From NCBI GenBank assembly GCA_029532415.1, contig JAQOTA010000060.1, positions 434,001 through 498,000 of the forward strand: a DNA stretch of 64,000 bases, in the 5' to 3' direction. The DNA comes from Marasmius tenuissimus (taxonomy: Eukaryota > Basidiomycota > Agaricomycetes > Agaricales > Marasmiaceae). The position numbers were made by a program, and so were the translations under genes. Under the pieces are notes generated by a model. That model worked only from the letters and a program-made list of their open reading frames with translations, ran no database searches and was not told where the DNA came from. Shown here piece after piece: positions 10,332 to 22,977 of this stretch; within the stretch, counting starts at the first letter, position 1, and each line of letters starts with the position of its first letter.

Positions 10332-11628
10332 ATGCTCTCCAGCAGACCCGAGAACAAGCCACGCAACCGTAATTTCTTTGCCTACTCCCAGCCTATCGTC
10401 TTCGAAGTGAGTATTCATCACAAGGGAACGGTGTGATTCGAAAGACTGACTTGTTATCCTAACCAATCCTAACGAATTCTAGGTCGAAGATGAGCTGTAT
10501 CAACTTCCACAATTCCTTCTTCCCCATTCTGAAAAGATGTTTGCACTCTACCCCGAGTTGAAGAACGCCGACGAGGGTGTGAAAATTGTCGTGTCTAACT
10601 ACCCCAAGACATTCTTTGAGGCATTCTTGACTGTGTTGTTGCACCCTATGTACGTTATTCAGTCTTATCGCAGGAGAGATTCGATAAGCTAACTTACACC
10701 GTATAGTAGCGATTCCTTCCCGCTGGATCATCCATGCACAAGGCCACTCGAGCTTGATGTCTTGATTGAGGCCTTGTCCATTGCGAATGAGTGGGGGATG
10801 GAGGAAATGACCTCGAGTATCATGGAACAATGCCACGGCAAGTTCGAGAGCCCGATCGACAAGCTCGTCATAGGGCAACGTCTCCAAATCCTTCCTTGGT
10901 TTCGGGCTGGACTTGAAGAGCTGGTTCGAACTGACAACGATATCTATATCGAGGAGGCAAACGCTATTGGGACGGCACTGACCCTCCGAATCTATCACGC
11001 ACGTGCGAGATGCTCTAGGGAGCTATGGAACTCGGGGGCAGGTAATCCAACCATGGCCCTTGTTCCAAAAGTAGTGGAGGAAATGTTCGCGGAGATATGG
11101 GGTGATTGGGAGAACGATGCCAATCCAGAACCCTGCTTCCAGAGTACCCACACAGGACCGCCATTCGATGTCAGAATCTCCGCAACAGAGAAAGATTCAG
11201 ATACTCCCGGTGATGCGGCAGAGCCTTGCCCGAATGTTCAGCGAGATTCGAAACTCATTCGCACCCTTGTCCGTGCTATTCTGATACCGAAAATACGCGA
11301 AAAGAAGCGCATCTTGGAGGAAGTTCCGAAACTGTGTAAAAAACAAGAGACAAATTGCGGAACGACCGTTCGGTGTAAAGCGTGCTGCGTCAAGGAAGTG
11401 CAACAGTACCTGCCCTTCCCAGCAGATGTCAAGGCTAGAACCGCGTTAGGACAAGTTTTTGTCGATCACATATGCGAGATGAATACAGGGAGGCTGAGGT
11501 CGAATCAATTCGTGTTGGAGAATGTGCCAAAAGTGTGCCAGAAGAAGTCCTGCGGCCCTTCGAAGAGATGCGCGAAATGCTGCAGGAAGGTGGCGATAGA
11601 ATTAATGGGGGAGGGTGGTATTTTCTGA
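10332..11628 (+). CDS. BTB/POZ protein with C-terminal double Cys module, copy 3
   Basis: Third and most divergent member of the tandem trio. Exons 10332-10406, 10483-10649 and 10707-11628 join to 387 residues, with intron positions equivalent to the other two copies. The BTB region (FEVEDELYQLPQFLLPHSE, FEAFLTVLLHPM, LPWFRAGLEELV) is well conserved, but the linker is only about 60 residues. The tail keeps the two Cys modules (CGTTVRCKACC and CGPSKRCAKCC) and the KARTALGQVFVDH core between them. Conservation of the tail while the linker collapses argues that the Cys tail is functional. Nothing recognisable follows for more than 3 kb. Confidence 0.84.
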
Positions 11629-14600
11629 AGCTCGTCCTGGTTTCATCCTTGTCCTCAAATAGTCAATACACCCCCATGTAGACTTTTCTTTGGTTGTTGG
11701 TGTCAAAAACAAGTGGAAGAGTCCTCGGAGTCTCGACAACCAGGTGTCCCGGTCCGTGGACCGTCGGCGTCCGGCATAGCCAAGCTCGGGAGTCGGGACC
11801 TCACTCACTTCTATCACCAGTCAGCCCTACAATCGACCTACAATCGACCTTCACAAATGAGCGACTGAGATGAGCGACTGAGAAGTCTTCTCTGCTCCCA
11901 GTGTATCATTCTCCTGGGACCCTTGGCCTCATTTTTGACCTATAAACAGCTTTGCCTGATGCCTTTGACTGGATACGATACACGGAACTGCAGAACCTAA
12001 GTCAAAGTATTCTGGTTCATCGTCAGGTCGAGAGACGGTCGAGTATTGGTGCGCAGACTGCCGATTGCTACCGTAGGCCCCTATGCAGGTCATCATGGTG
12101 GTAGATATTCCATCCCTGCCGCCCTCGTGGGCCCTCTTCAAATTTGAGTTTCACGTCACTGATAGCACTGTTCGGGTCAGAGTGTCAGACTAGTCTTGAG
12201 CTTCGGGACTGTCCCAATCAGTGTGTATCTCTTGGGTCAGATGATGGAAGAATAAGGCTGGAGCTTTGCTCTGCGGGTGTCTGCAACGAGCCTACGTGAT
12301 CCAAGTAGCTCGAAGGCCAAGTGCATGATGAGTAATTCACGTGGCCTTCCGAGTCCCACTTCATGCAGACGCTGTTCACGTGTCGGAAAAGTCCGCTGCA
12401 GAACGCCGCGTCGATCGCAAATCACCGACAACCTGATCATCAGTCTTTGGCGTCAAGCCAGACACAAGCAGCTGCCGGTTTGGAAGATTTCTACAGCCTA
12501 CGTCTCTAGGCGCTATGGCACACTTGAAGCTTCCGCTGAGTCCTTCGAGCTTTCGGACAACTCCGACGATTTGCCGACGCGCGGAACTCACTGGCTCCAT
12601 GGCATTACTTTCTGTTGTTGATATTAGTGCATTGGCCGGCGGGTCCGGGTCCGGGCTCCTTTGATGCCACTGGGTGGTCCCTTCGCTGAACTTGATGCCC
12701 TAACAAGACCCAATCCTTTGATCCCTACCCAAAGAAGAAACATAATTATTCCCTCCGCAAGCCATTAGCGCGTTAGCCTCGGACCTCTTGACACCCGTTC
12801 TGGGACAGCTGAGTCTAGGAACCTCCCGGGATGTCTGCCATGAGGTAAAAACGGACGAGAAGCATTGAGTCCGAAAAGAAAAGAAGACAGTCAGACGGTG
12901 CCTGCCCAAGGCAGTCAAGGTGGATAAACTCTGGATTGAGACAGTATGACTGGGGAAGTATTGACCAATAATTTTTACCCGTTATATGTGCCATACTAGT
13001 GTTCAGCGTTTTTGGAAAACTCATTCTTTTGCTGGTAGACGTCGCTAGCATGATGGTCACTTTGAATAATGGATGCTGCAACCATCTGTGATATCGGAAT
13101 AGGAGATATCACATTCGTTTGTTCGCCAACAGTGCTGGTTCGTCTGTCCTCGAAGTTAGCGCTTGGCCGGTCGTGCATTTGAATCTAGCTCTGGACGCGT
13201 TGGATTGAATATTTACTAAAACAATTTGGTTCAGATATCGTTGTAGCTCCCAAGATCCTACAGGATCGCATATATACTCCCTCAATTTCTTCACAAATAT
13301 GCAACTCGAAGAAAGGATTGACTAGACGACCAACGGCAAGACGCGCTTTGTGCACGTTCATCCTTGAAGGCTGCTTGGGTGCTGTTCACCCAGGAGTGTT
13401 TGCTCAGGGCAGGCCAGTACGATCAGTCGACTCATGCAACATTCAAAAAGCAGCCTTGCTCTTTCACCTACCTGTCATTGAAGGCTCTTTTTGGCACAAC
13501 ATGCCCTGTAAACTCAACGCGACCACTCCATCAGTCTTTGACCGTCTTCTTCTCGAACACAAGCTCAATCCGACCATGGCCGGCCACGGTCGACATTCAT
13601 AGTCATCACTCGAACGACCAGTAATGCCACATATGATACTGGGACGTACAAATGGGACTCCGAAAATGGGAGGAATGCCCGTACCAACTCTCCTCAGCCT
13701 CTATAATCTCCCGGACATCCCAACACTCGTCAAAACTCGTCTACTGCTCCTATTATTCGCGTTCGCATCGAATCTCCATGTGCCTCACGGCTGTACGCTG
13801 CGCTCTATCTATCTCTTCTCGCTCTTGAGGCTGCGCGTTCATGTCCTATCATGCCTCATGCGTTACTCATAGATGGTTTATAGCTCTCGAATACTTTTTA
13901 TCGCTTCAGAAATGACGTTGTTGTTGACTCGCAAGGAAAGGTTCAAGGACGAGAAAAAAATTCAAATTAGAGTGTATTTGCTGGGTGTTATACGGGATTT
14001 GGCCCGTCTATTAGTATTTGGTACTCCACTTTGTCCATCCGCCCATTTTCACGGGCGCCTCATAATCTCTTTTTCTGGTTCATCTCATTTGCCAGCTTCC
14101 GCAGGGGCCCTCTGTGAGTCATTAAACCTTCCAGATGCTAAAAAAACGAGTACTGGCTGGCAGGGCCGCAACATTCGCTTGCCCATACAAGTTATGGGAG
14201 TGTTCTGTTGCGCCGATTGTGTTCCCCGCTTCTCTTGAGATATGAGGTACCCATACAGTTGTGGATATTCGTAAAATTCTGATGAAATCTCACGTTCTCG
14301 CTTGTCTATTCACAGTTCCGACCCGTCCGTACCAAATCCGTATAACACTGAGCAAATACACTCTATTGAGGGCGTTATGATTGCAATCTACAGGGCATTG
14401 TACTTGTGTTACTATACGACAGACCAGTGTCACGTCTCCGACAGTGGTTCATTGACGACAACACTCCAAGGCGAGACAATTGTACTGAGCGTCTGTAGAA
14501 TAAACCATCAGCGTAGAGAGTCATAACGAGAGTGATGTCTGTTAGCTTCATCGTGGACTGCTGTCCACGACCACTGGTCCCTTGGGCCGCGAAGAGGCCG

Positions 14601-14904
14601 ACATCATCCAAGGGGAAATAATTACTCACCTGCAACGGCCCATTTCCTATATCTCAGCGCCGAGACAAGCCACCTCATCCACCCCACTCACTGCAGTGGC
14701 CAACCACAGCGAGCAAGGCGAATAAAGCAACCAGCTCAACGCTTTCCGGCAACCAATCACCCCAACCACCTCACCCGCCATGGCGGCCGACCACAGCGAG
14801 CTCGACGGAAGGAGCAACGAGTCCCAGAAGGTTCCTGCAGCCTTGAGAAAGGCGGTCGTCAGCGAGACTGTATATCATTAGTACGAAGGAAACATACCCA
14901 TGAC
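11629..14904. other. 3.3-kb gene-poor stretch
   Basis: No open frame here shows family resemblance. Small tandem repeats occur near 11825-11885 (an 11-nt unit beginning ctacaatc, twice, and a 13-nt unit atgagcgactgag, twice). The open frames at 12277-12621, 13318-13624 and 13873-14238 are overlapped by opposing frames and show no codon pattern I would trust. Small multi-exon genes or non-coding RNAs could still be hidden. Confidence 0.35.
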
Positions 14905-15713
14905 TTAGAAGTAGCCATATTGGAGGAACATCCCGTTCCTCCTAGCCCTTTTGTCCGCCTTCTCTTCTGCGAACGACAAATCCACCAACATATCCTCCGT
15001 CGAGTCGTCCTCGTCGTCGGTGTCGGCACCGAGATCGCGTCGCATTTCGTCCACCATGCGGACGAAGGAGGCCTCGAAAGCATCGTCTTCTTCTTGCTCG
15101 TCGATCTTGTAGAGCAGACGGCGACCATTGTCGACAACCTGGGCTGGGGGTTGGTGCTCGACCCTCTTAATGGGGAGCTGCTCAGTGGGAGATGAAAGGG
15201 AAAGGGCGAGATGAATGAGCGACAAGGATGATCGAAAGAAGAGTCGGGACGTACCGGAATCTCAGAGTGAGACACAAGGCCAGAGCCCTCGACGACAATG
15301 CTGGAATCGTCGGCGACCTGCAGGCGATGGTCAGCATTGGCGAGGCTGTAGACAGCGAGCTGCTCACCTCAGGTGCCGGGAAGAAATCAAACTTGCCGTC
15401 GTCCTCTTCATCGTCTTCATCGACGACAACGACGGGCTTGTCTTCATAGGACACCTACAGCAGCGACACTTAGCGACGACGACGACGATGACAAAGAAAA
15501 GAGAGCACGCACATCGTCCAAGAAGCTCGACTCATCGTCCCTCGGCGCCCAAAGGTTCCTTGCGAAGTCGTTGGCGGCCTCCAGCTGGTTCCTGTGGTAA
15601 GAAGGAGAGTGGGTCAGCGATGAGATCGACGACGACGACCCAGAAGAAGAGACATCGTCCGAACACAACCACTCCACCCATCTAGGTACTCTACGGTATC
15701 GTAAAGATATCAT
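14905..15713 (-). CDS. small acidic protein of unknown function
   Basis: Not recognised. Exons 15713-15513, 15454-15368, 15317-15255 and 15177-14905 join in frame to 207 residues, with three short GT-AG introns (54-77 nt) all in phase 0. The protein has runs of Asp/Glu (DEDDEEDDG, TDDEDDSTED), a central segment beginning LPIKRVEHQPPAQ, and a C-terminal basic patch KADKRARRNG, so it looks like a largely disordered nuclear or chaperone-type protein. The best-formed segment reads EAANDFARNLWAPRDD. The start at 15713 is the first ATG of the continuous 5' exon; a shorter first exon with an upstream splice is possible. A tandem 11-nt repeat lies just upstream. The consistent phase of all introns is the main evidence that it is a real gene. 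Confidence 0.5.
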
Positions 15714-15735
15714 AGTGTATGTAGATGTAAATAGG

Positions 15736-15771
15736 TTGTAGGTAGTTTGTAGGTAGTTTGTAGGTAGCTGG
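15736..15771. repeat. short tandem repeat, 11-nt unit, about three copies
   Basis: The unit tttgtaggtag repeats three times just upstream of the acidic-protein gene. It may lie in its promoter or 5' leader. No function can be assigned. Confidence 0.7.
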
Positions 15772-15875
15772 TAAGCTAGGTGTATAGTACTGGTAGGTAC
15801 AGAGATCCTGAAGTACAAGTCCTCGTAAGGAGAACTAGTTCAACCTGATCTGGCGAATATCGACGTTGGGCCCCC

Positions 15876-17060
15876 CTTCTTATAGGGAAATCTTGTTTGG
15901 TTCTTTGTTTATGTTGAGGGTAGGTCAGAATTGCGAATCTGAGACAGTGCACGCCAAGAGATATATTCCAGAGAGATAGAGTATAGAAAACGCGAAAATA
16001 TTCGAGGGAACGCGCTCGAGAGTCGAGACGGAAGTTGAACATGCTGGCGGAGGTCAAAGCCACAATCATCACGTAAATTTGAGATCTCCTGATTGGCATG
16101 ATGACGAGGAGTAACTCAGGGTAAATTCAGCCGTGCTCACAAGACCAGCCGGTGTGGCTGTGACTTCCTGCCGGGTTTGTGCTGCGTTCACCTGCACGAC
16201 CTCGTCCCAGATTGCAATTCTTTGCAAAGTCTCTCCAAAGAACTCCCAAATGTCAAGGAATATCACTATAACATACGATATGCTGACCTCGGAATGCTCG
16301 ACTAGTCGTCTGGACAGAAGGTGCCTTCCAGGACCATGAACATTCCGGTAGTACGCCCATACTCTGCAGAACAATGCACCATGAAGCCTAGGAGGCTCCC
16401 TCATACATCGCAATCGATGATCCGGGCATTCTGGTCAAAGCCGTATCACTCATGCACACGATATACCGACGGTTAGTTTTAGCCTCCTGAACCCTTCCTC
16501 GAGCAGAAAGTGTTGACAAAGAAACACGGCGGTAGTGGTGGCCAGGAATCGTTGATCTCATCCATAGGATGCTCGATTCTCTTGAGGTCTATACTGGTGA
16601 GTTCAATTCACCGAGTCTGTCAATCTACATACAATGCTCAGACAGCCAGCGTAATCTCGCTTGATTCGATGAACTTCGGTAGACGAATACAACCTCTAGT
16701 AGATGCGACCGTGTTCATTCTCTTCCAGTCTACGAACTTGATGCCGTGGTGTTTGCGTGCTATTGTAGCTGATGTTTTGCGATAGCGTCACCGCGATATG
16801 TTGTCGATGCTGCTCGAGATCGTTTGGTTTCCCACTCTGAAAGAACTTCAATGATGTTCTTCCTCAGAGTTGCAGCACCTCTGCCAGATCCAGGACATTC
16901 CCAATATGTCGTCGTCGAGGCCGGAAGAGTGCGTGTTACTGGGCAGCTTTCCTTGCCGATTCGACAAAAGCGGCACTCTCCCTCGTGCAGCGTGCTCCCG
17001 TACTAGTGTCCAGGGCCCACCTCCATTCGAGCACTACCAGGACAGAGACTCTAAGGAAGC
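15876..17060. repeat. diverged inverted duplication, copy 1
   Basis: The segment 15876-16142 is clearly similar to the reverse complement of 26544-26818, by eye well above 80% in places. Weaker, collinear similarity continues to about 17.0 kb against the reverse complement of 25.7-26.5 kb. Anchors include the segment ending gaaagtgttgac at 16506-16517 against 26102-26120. Both copies are full of stops and indels in every frame, so this looks like a decayed gene or transposon fragment present twice in opposite orientation about 9 kb apart. Confidence 0.6.
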
Positions 17061-18107
17061 TGCGCGGATCACTGGATAGATCGTGTTAGCTGTGACCTCG
17101 ATCTTCAACACAGCGGAGGCCGCCGGTGAAGAGGGTGCTATACAAGCACCTGACTTCCCCTCTTTCTTTGTCGACATCAACCTCACGGCGATGACGGGGA
17201 AAGAGGGTGTCGTAGAGCAATATACATGATTATGGGGCATACTTGGCCTCGTCCGAGAGCGAGGGCTCAACCGCTTGCTTACTATCCGACGCGACTCTCG
17301 ACCGCATACGAAATCTGGAAGGAAGTGGATCTTCTCAAAGGGTATATTGAGCGGCAACTTGTAAAGGGTCTGCTGTCCCTTTCTCTCTCTGTGTACGTCT
17401 TTCTTGGCCGTCTTGTTTGGTGCCCACCTCTTGACATTCGTTGGGCAACGGGCGTGGCCTGAGGGATCCGGAGGAGTTTCGAGGTCGTTATTCCTACTTA
17501 CCACTCTGATTATATGCTTAAGAGAACACCGTTATTGTCTTTTTGTCTTCGTGTACCATGAATATATAAACGTCAATATCACTCTACTGGCCACGAACCT
17601 AAACAATGAAACAATTCTGATTGGCTGACTACGCTACTTAGGTAACTCAGGTAAAGTAATACTACATTACCTCGCCAGCTCGTTATAAGAAACTAAAAGA
17701 AGATGAAGAGATTTCAAGAATGTAACAAAGGAATTGAGAACGGTAAAGAGTTACGGTTTGTCGGGATACGAATTTTCCGAATTTTCTTGAACTCCTGACG
17801 ACCCATCATCTTGCGCAACGAACGCTTGTATTCCGCCCAAATCCTCGCCGTGAAGGTGATGAGCATATTGTGCCATGTCATCGCAATCTTGACTCTTGTC
17901 CTTCGAGCATCCGGAGATTGAGTACACCGTGCGCCATCGGGAATGGGAGGGACCAGACCAAAGTAGAACTTCGAGAGCCCAAGAGGCCATATATGATGAT
18001 CACATTCGAATGCTTTGTGCCAACCGCCCGGCCCGCCGATCTTTGAAGTCGACTCCCACAACCTCATCCAACCTCACACACCTCACACGGCCTGTAATCT
18101 TGACGAC
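17061..18107. other. intergenic region, no recognised gene
   Basis: Open frames on both strands overlap one another and show no family resemblance. The final 50-100 bases should contain the prefoldin gene promoter. Confidence 0.35.
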
Positions 18108-18766
18108 ATGAGCAGCGTTCGAATGGTGAGAAATCCACTAAAATCACCCTTATCAAAAGCTAAAGCACTTCAGCTAGATCGTAAATCAGAAGACGACGGT
18201 ACAGAAGTGACTTGGGGTTTGTCTCCTCCATCGGTGATCCCGTATGGATCTGAGGACCTCATATCGTTTTTTTCCCTAACGTTTGAAAAGAGGACCAGCA
18301 GCAGATAAACACGTTCTCAAAGCTGAACGCGCGATTGAAGAATATCAACGAGAAATTAGAGCAGCTCAGGGTACGTCTTTATAACGGATCCTCCCCGCGT
18401 CGATTGATATCTCAACATCGACTGTTTTTCCAATACGCGTAGCAAGAGAAGGAAGCATTGGATGACTTATCCACGGAATTAGAGCTTGCAGACGAGGATG
18501 GACCTGTCTTGTGCGTTCTATCGTTACTATTCTTCTACGCTGTAGGTTTCGCTGATACGCTTCGAATCTCTAGATACAAACTCGGAGAAGCTTTCCTTCA
18601 CATGACGCACCCTAAAGCCTTGAAGCGACTCGAAAAAGATCAATCCGACATAGACTCGAGAGTATCGACCTTGTCGGGCCAGGCAGACGAATGCGAGAAG
18701 GAGATGAAGAGCCTCAAAGTCACTCTATACGCCAAGTTTGGCAATGCGATAAATCTGGATGATTGA
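18108..18766 (+). CDS. GIM3: prefoldin subunit 4
   Basis: Beta-type subunit of the hexameric prefoldin co-chaperone, which passes unfolded actin and tubulin to the CCT chaperonin in the cytosol. Exons 18108-18125, 18174-18216, 18291-18370, 18443-18510 and 18574-18766 join to 133 residues, the usual family length. The coding sequence shows the N-terminal segment EVTWEDQQQINTFSKLN, the first coiled-coil helix (LKNINEKLEQLRQEKEALDD), the turn DEDGPVLYKLGEAFLHM and the C-terminal helix with SRVSTLSGQADECEKEMK. Two codons (Glu in TWED and Leu in VLY) are split by introns, and joining restores the family sequence, which fixes the splice sites. Five exons in 660 bp is typical of this intron-rich genome. 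Confidence 0.95.
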
Positions 18767-18951
18767 TCCTTGTATTTCGATCCAAACCACACGAAATTCT
18801 ACCTTCATGCCTGAAAAAGCGCGACTAAGCAAGGTTCAAGGACACGGCATCATTGATATGAGGAAAGCGAAGACAGCGAGGACAGCGTGGTATGGAAAGC
18901 AAGATATGCTAGGAATCTATGAGAGCCATCTATCTAAACATTACAAGTCAA

Positions 18952-21900
18952 TCAACATGGTGCCAGGTTGATACCAAACAAATCCAAGAGGTTGCCAGTG
19001 GGCTGCTTCTCATCATCGTTGATGAATTGCAGAATTTGCTCGAACATTTCATTTCGCTCCTGAAACTTCTTTTCCGACAGTGCGCCGGTCGAGGGCTCCA
19101 ATGGATCTCTAATCTCCGTCATCCTTTCTGCTACATTCTTCCTAGGAGACGCGGAGTGAACGTCCGTTATTCCTACTTGAGCACCAGACGCTCGTTCTGG
19201 CGATGCTTCCGGAGTGTTGGGTCGTGTTCTCTTTCGAGGCGGAAGTGTTTCATCGGAATGCTCCTGAACATCGCGAGCGGGCACCGAAGGCGAAGCAGGT
19301 ATCGACTGGGACGATAAGAGATGTGTGAGTAGGATGCGGAAGGATTCGGCCTCCCCGGCGTCTGAGTGGTTCACGACACTGGCGACTTCGTTCTGCAGGA
19401 ACGCTAGTGCTCGGACAGCAGGTGAATCTTCGCACATCTCCTTAAATCTGAGAGAGATAGTGTCGTTGTTAGAATAACACGTTCTTAGATACTGTAGTAC
19501 TTACTGCTGCTGACGAAGCAAGAATGTCGCCCGCCGTATGACCTCCTCAGAAGACGATCTAAGTCCAAACAAGTGAATCGGTGTGCTTTGGCCGTAGCAT
19601 GGGACATACCGCTGTAAAGTCATCTCCCAAAAATCATTGAGCCTCTTCTCCTCAACTTTCTCTCCATCTATCACCTTCTCCAAGGGACCACTCACACCCG
19701 CATTGCCTCCGTGGACATATATTTTAGACGTCGTGGGATCGTAAACAACTTCTTGAGCGAAGCGCGAGATAGGTATCTCCTCGGCGTCGGATGCACTCTC
19801 ATGGACAACCTGCAACCATTTCCCAGGTCGGTCACGATATCGGTACACCCAACATGGAATATTGGCAGGAAGCACGGTTGTCGAGGTAGAAGAGGACCTT
19901 GTCACACCAGTAAAGCTGGAAAACTCTAGTTAAGCACCGTATTGTAGGTTTACGATAGCGTGCAGTACTCACACATATATCTCCTGCGTTTTTGGATTTA
20001 TGACCGCCCGTTGTGTGAACGACGCCTCGGGCCCTCCGGACGCAGTGAAGTTGGAACACAACTCTTTCGCTGTTCCGGTATTTATATCATAAGTATAGAG
20101 GTCCGGAAGGAATTTGTCTCCATATTGACCGGAGCACAAAAACAACGTTTGTGTTATCGGGTCTAATACCATCGAATGCCCTTGAGTGGCGGCTTTGATT
20201 AGAATAGCCCTATATCCGTTTCTTCATGGCACATACCGAAACGGGGCGGGATCACCACCATGTTGGGAGCACCCGTCTCCAAGTGTCTGATACAATCATG
20301 AGAAGAGAAAACGATTCAGAGTTTGATAAACGTACTGAAGCAACGTCCATTTCTTATGCAGCAAATTGTAGCTGTACATTCCCGAGCATTTCACGTTCGA
20401 CTGCCAATCTGCATCCCCAATTCTACCTCCCGAGACGTAGATGATCTGTCTGTCATTGTCTATAACCATTTGATGGTCGAATATCATTGAGGGCCCGCCA
20501 ACAGTCTGAAAAGATCATGGGAATTGGAATGGAGAATCGGAAGCAAAGAACTTACCGCAGGTTCTGTTAGGTGTTCCCAGCTTTCTCCGGGGATATCGTA
20601 GCAGTAGAAGTCAGATGAAGCGGGCCTAGACGACGAGCCCTTGTCGCTATTTGAGACCGGTCGGCTCCCATTCTGCTTTGGCTTCGGTTGATCCGAATCT
20701 GGTATCCTTCCCAGCAAGTAAAGAGAGTTCGACTTCGAATCATGGACCATCTTAAGGCATGCTCGTGGGCCCGGACCATCAGGCAGCGATGCCGTATGCT
20801 CGCTCAGGCACCTCCACTTCTTGTTCTCTATCTCGTACACCCACATGTCATCGAGACTTTCGTGTCCATCATAGCCTCCGAACAGGTATATTAACGCGTT
20901 CTGATGATCTACGCACATTGCATGGCCGCCGCGGGGAGAAGGAAGTGCTTCGTTTTTGTCTGGGCTTCTCAGCTGTGTCCAGATAGCATGGGATTGTCGT
21001 AATTGCAAGTGAGTCTCGTAGAGGCCGGCGGCCGAGATTTCCCTTAGGAGTCGTTCCGCCTGTTCCCAGTCGGCTTGCAATACTATGGAGGAGTGTAGCT
21101 GGGAAACCAATGGATGTTCAACCTTGATACCGGCGCGTTCGAGTACCAACTGATACGGTGTTAGAAGGCGGCGCTGGCGGAGATGCTTCAAAAGATGGCG
21201 TAATGCATGAGTTTCTTGATACTGGAAGGACGAGGTAAGTGGCCAGTATCAGATAGTTTCACGACGCGCACCTCGTCATATGCTTTCTTAACACGCCGTA
21301 CGAATGTCTCATCCGCAATACCAGTCATGGATATGTACCATATCGATGGATTGAAACTCGATCCGTGTGTCCTGTAGACCTTCTCATACGACGGAGGACT
21401 CATAGTCGATTTGAATGACTCACGATAAGGGCACAATCTTGATGTAGAGTGTTGGAAAGCAGAGACCGGAGTCATCGGTGTACCGTAGCGTAAATGTTTC
21501 TTGGATGTTATCGTTCTTCAAGCTCGCGTGCAGAACTTCTGTCATTCGGTCTCTTGTCAAACCCAAGTAAACTTTGAAGTCTTTCATGTTGCATGGGTGA
21601 GCTGCAATATTCAAGACAAGAATTCAGTCATAAATCGAGACAATGTGAGTCCACCACGAACATTTGTGGAACTACTCGGGCGATAATATGACGATCACTA
21701 TGCGGAAATGGGCCGTGTCTGTAAGGCGACGTACTTTCCCAAACGTGATGCTCTCTGCAGCATGAAAGCAGATAAGTAGTCAGAAGCGGTCCGTGCAGAG
21801 CATATACTCAACTGACAATGGAAAGAGTGTTGAGGCGAAGAGTGATCCATTGGTTCGAATCATGCCTTGTTCTCTCGTTCTGTCCTGAGGTACTCCAGCG

Positions 21901-22032
21901 GCTTGACTGGTCAGCCGGACAATCAACCAGGATATTCTCTGCCACGTATCGACCACTGGAAGGAGTAGAGCTGTCTATTGAGTATAATAGAGGAACAGAC
22001 TTGAGTTCGGCACACTGTGTGGCGAGGTCCAT
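18952..22032 (-). CDS. muskelin-like kelch protein
   Basis: Orthologue of muskelin, a kelch-repeat protein that in animals is a substrate-side subunit of the CTLH/GID E3 ubiquitin ligase. Read from 22032 downwards, the order is: an N-terminal discoidin-like segment (SGRYVAENILVD, DQSSRWS); the continuation with TLRYTDDSGLCFPTLYIKIV; SSFNPSIWYISMTGI, as in muskelin; LisH/CTLH-type helices (LRQRRLLTPYQLVLERAGI); and kelch repeats (RGGHAMCVDHQNALIYLFGG, FDHQMVIDNDRQIIYVSGGR, RFAQEVVYDPTTSKIYVHGG). The C-terminal part ends with TGNLLDLFGINL, close to the muskelin C-terminus. The tail has a serine/proline-rich insertion with a basic PPRKRTRP patch. At least eight introns are present and not every junction was resolved. 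The start lies 96 bp from the divergently transcribed ARPC3 start, so the two genes share a promoter region. Confidence 0.92.
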
Positions 22033-22128
22033 GGGAGAAGGAGGGAGAGGGTGTAAGCGCTGGGAACGCGTGAATACGCAACTGGCGGGTACAATTTAGC
22101 GCCCAACCACCCTGCCAGATCCACCATC
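22033..22128. promoter_or_regulatory. 96-bp shared bidirectional promoter, muskelin/ARPC3
   Basis: The two start codons (22032 on the minus strand, 22129 on the plus strand) are only 96 bp apart, so both promoters and 5' leaders must lie here or inside the genes. I see no TATA box or other recognised element. Confidence 0.55.
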
Positions 22129-22829
22129 ATGCCTGTGAGTTCTCCAATCGCCCATTCACACTCTTCTTGCTGAAAGCTCTCACAGGCCTACCATTCCTCC
22201 TTCAATGAGCTACCAGACATACGTCAAGTCGGGAATATGGCTATCCTTCCGATAAAGACGAGAATCAGAGGTCCTTCACCCATCGGTACGTCCTTATATC
22301 TATTGGGAATAATCCAGTTAATGGATTGCGTTCTTTTCCGTAGCCGACCCAGAGCAACCAGACATTATCGACGAAACACTTGATTTGTTTCGCGCCAACT
22401 CTCTTTTCCGAAACTTTGAAATCAAAGGCCCAGCAGATCGTGCACTCATCGTCCTCATTCTCTTCATCTCCGACTGCTTGGCCAAGATCGGAAGTGCTAA
22501 AGTTACTCCAGGAAAGATAGAAGCTAGGAAACAGCTCAATACGCTGTCGGTAGACAACTTCCCAATACCAGGAGATGCGAACTTTGCGTTGAATGCACAC
22601 TATGCTGCGCCCGCGAGTCGGGCTGATGCCGGTGAGTTTTAGTGCCTTCACGCTCTGTTTGACATATCTCACCCATTCTGCAGAGTACCTGCGGTCATAT
22701 CTCACTCAAGTCAGGCAGGAGTTGGCAGAGAGGCTCATTACCATCTTGTATGGTGATGGAGAGGTACCCAGCAAATGGTGGATGTCGTTCCAGAAAAGAC
22801 GATTCATGAACAGGAGTCTTGGTCAATAA
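22129..22829 (+). CDS. ARC18: Arp2/3 complex subunit 3 (p21-Arc)
   Basis: Subunit of the seven-protein Arp2/3 complex that nucleates branched actin filaments. Exons 22129-22134 (six nt, Met-Pro), 22186-22285, 22344-22631 and 22684-22829 join to 179 residues, essentially the length of human ARPC3. Diagnostic segments are AYHSSFNE, VGNMAILPIKTRIRGP, FRNFEIKGPADRALIVLILF, FPIPGDANFALNAHYAAP, EYLRSYLTQVRQELAERL and the C-terminal PSKWWMSFQKRRFMNRSLGQ. The six-nt first coding exon is required because the conserved AYHSSFNE begins directly after a good acceptor. It is divergent from muskelin and convergent with the GMC gene, whose stop is about 150 bp away. Confidence 0.97.
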
Positions 22830-22977
22830 GTACTCCCCCCCGGAAAATCAACTTGTACGAAACATGGATCTGTAGGATTAACTTCACTAGATGAAAGCAT
22901 TTGCGACTTCTTGGCCGACGTGATGGAAGAACGCATGTTGATGGGAAATGGTATAAGGCTACTGAACTCGTAGCAAC

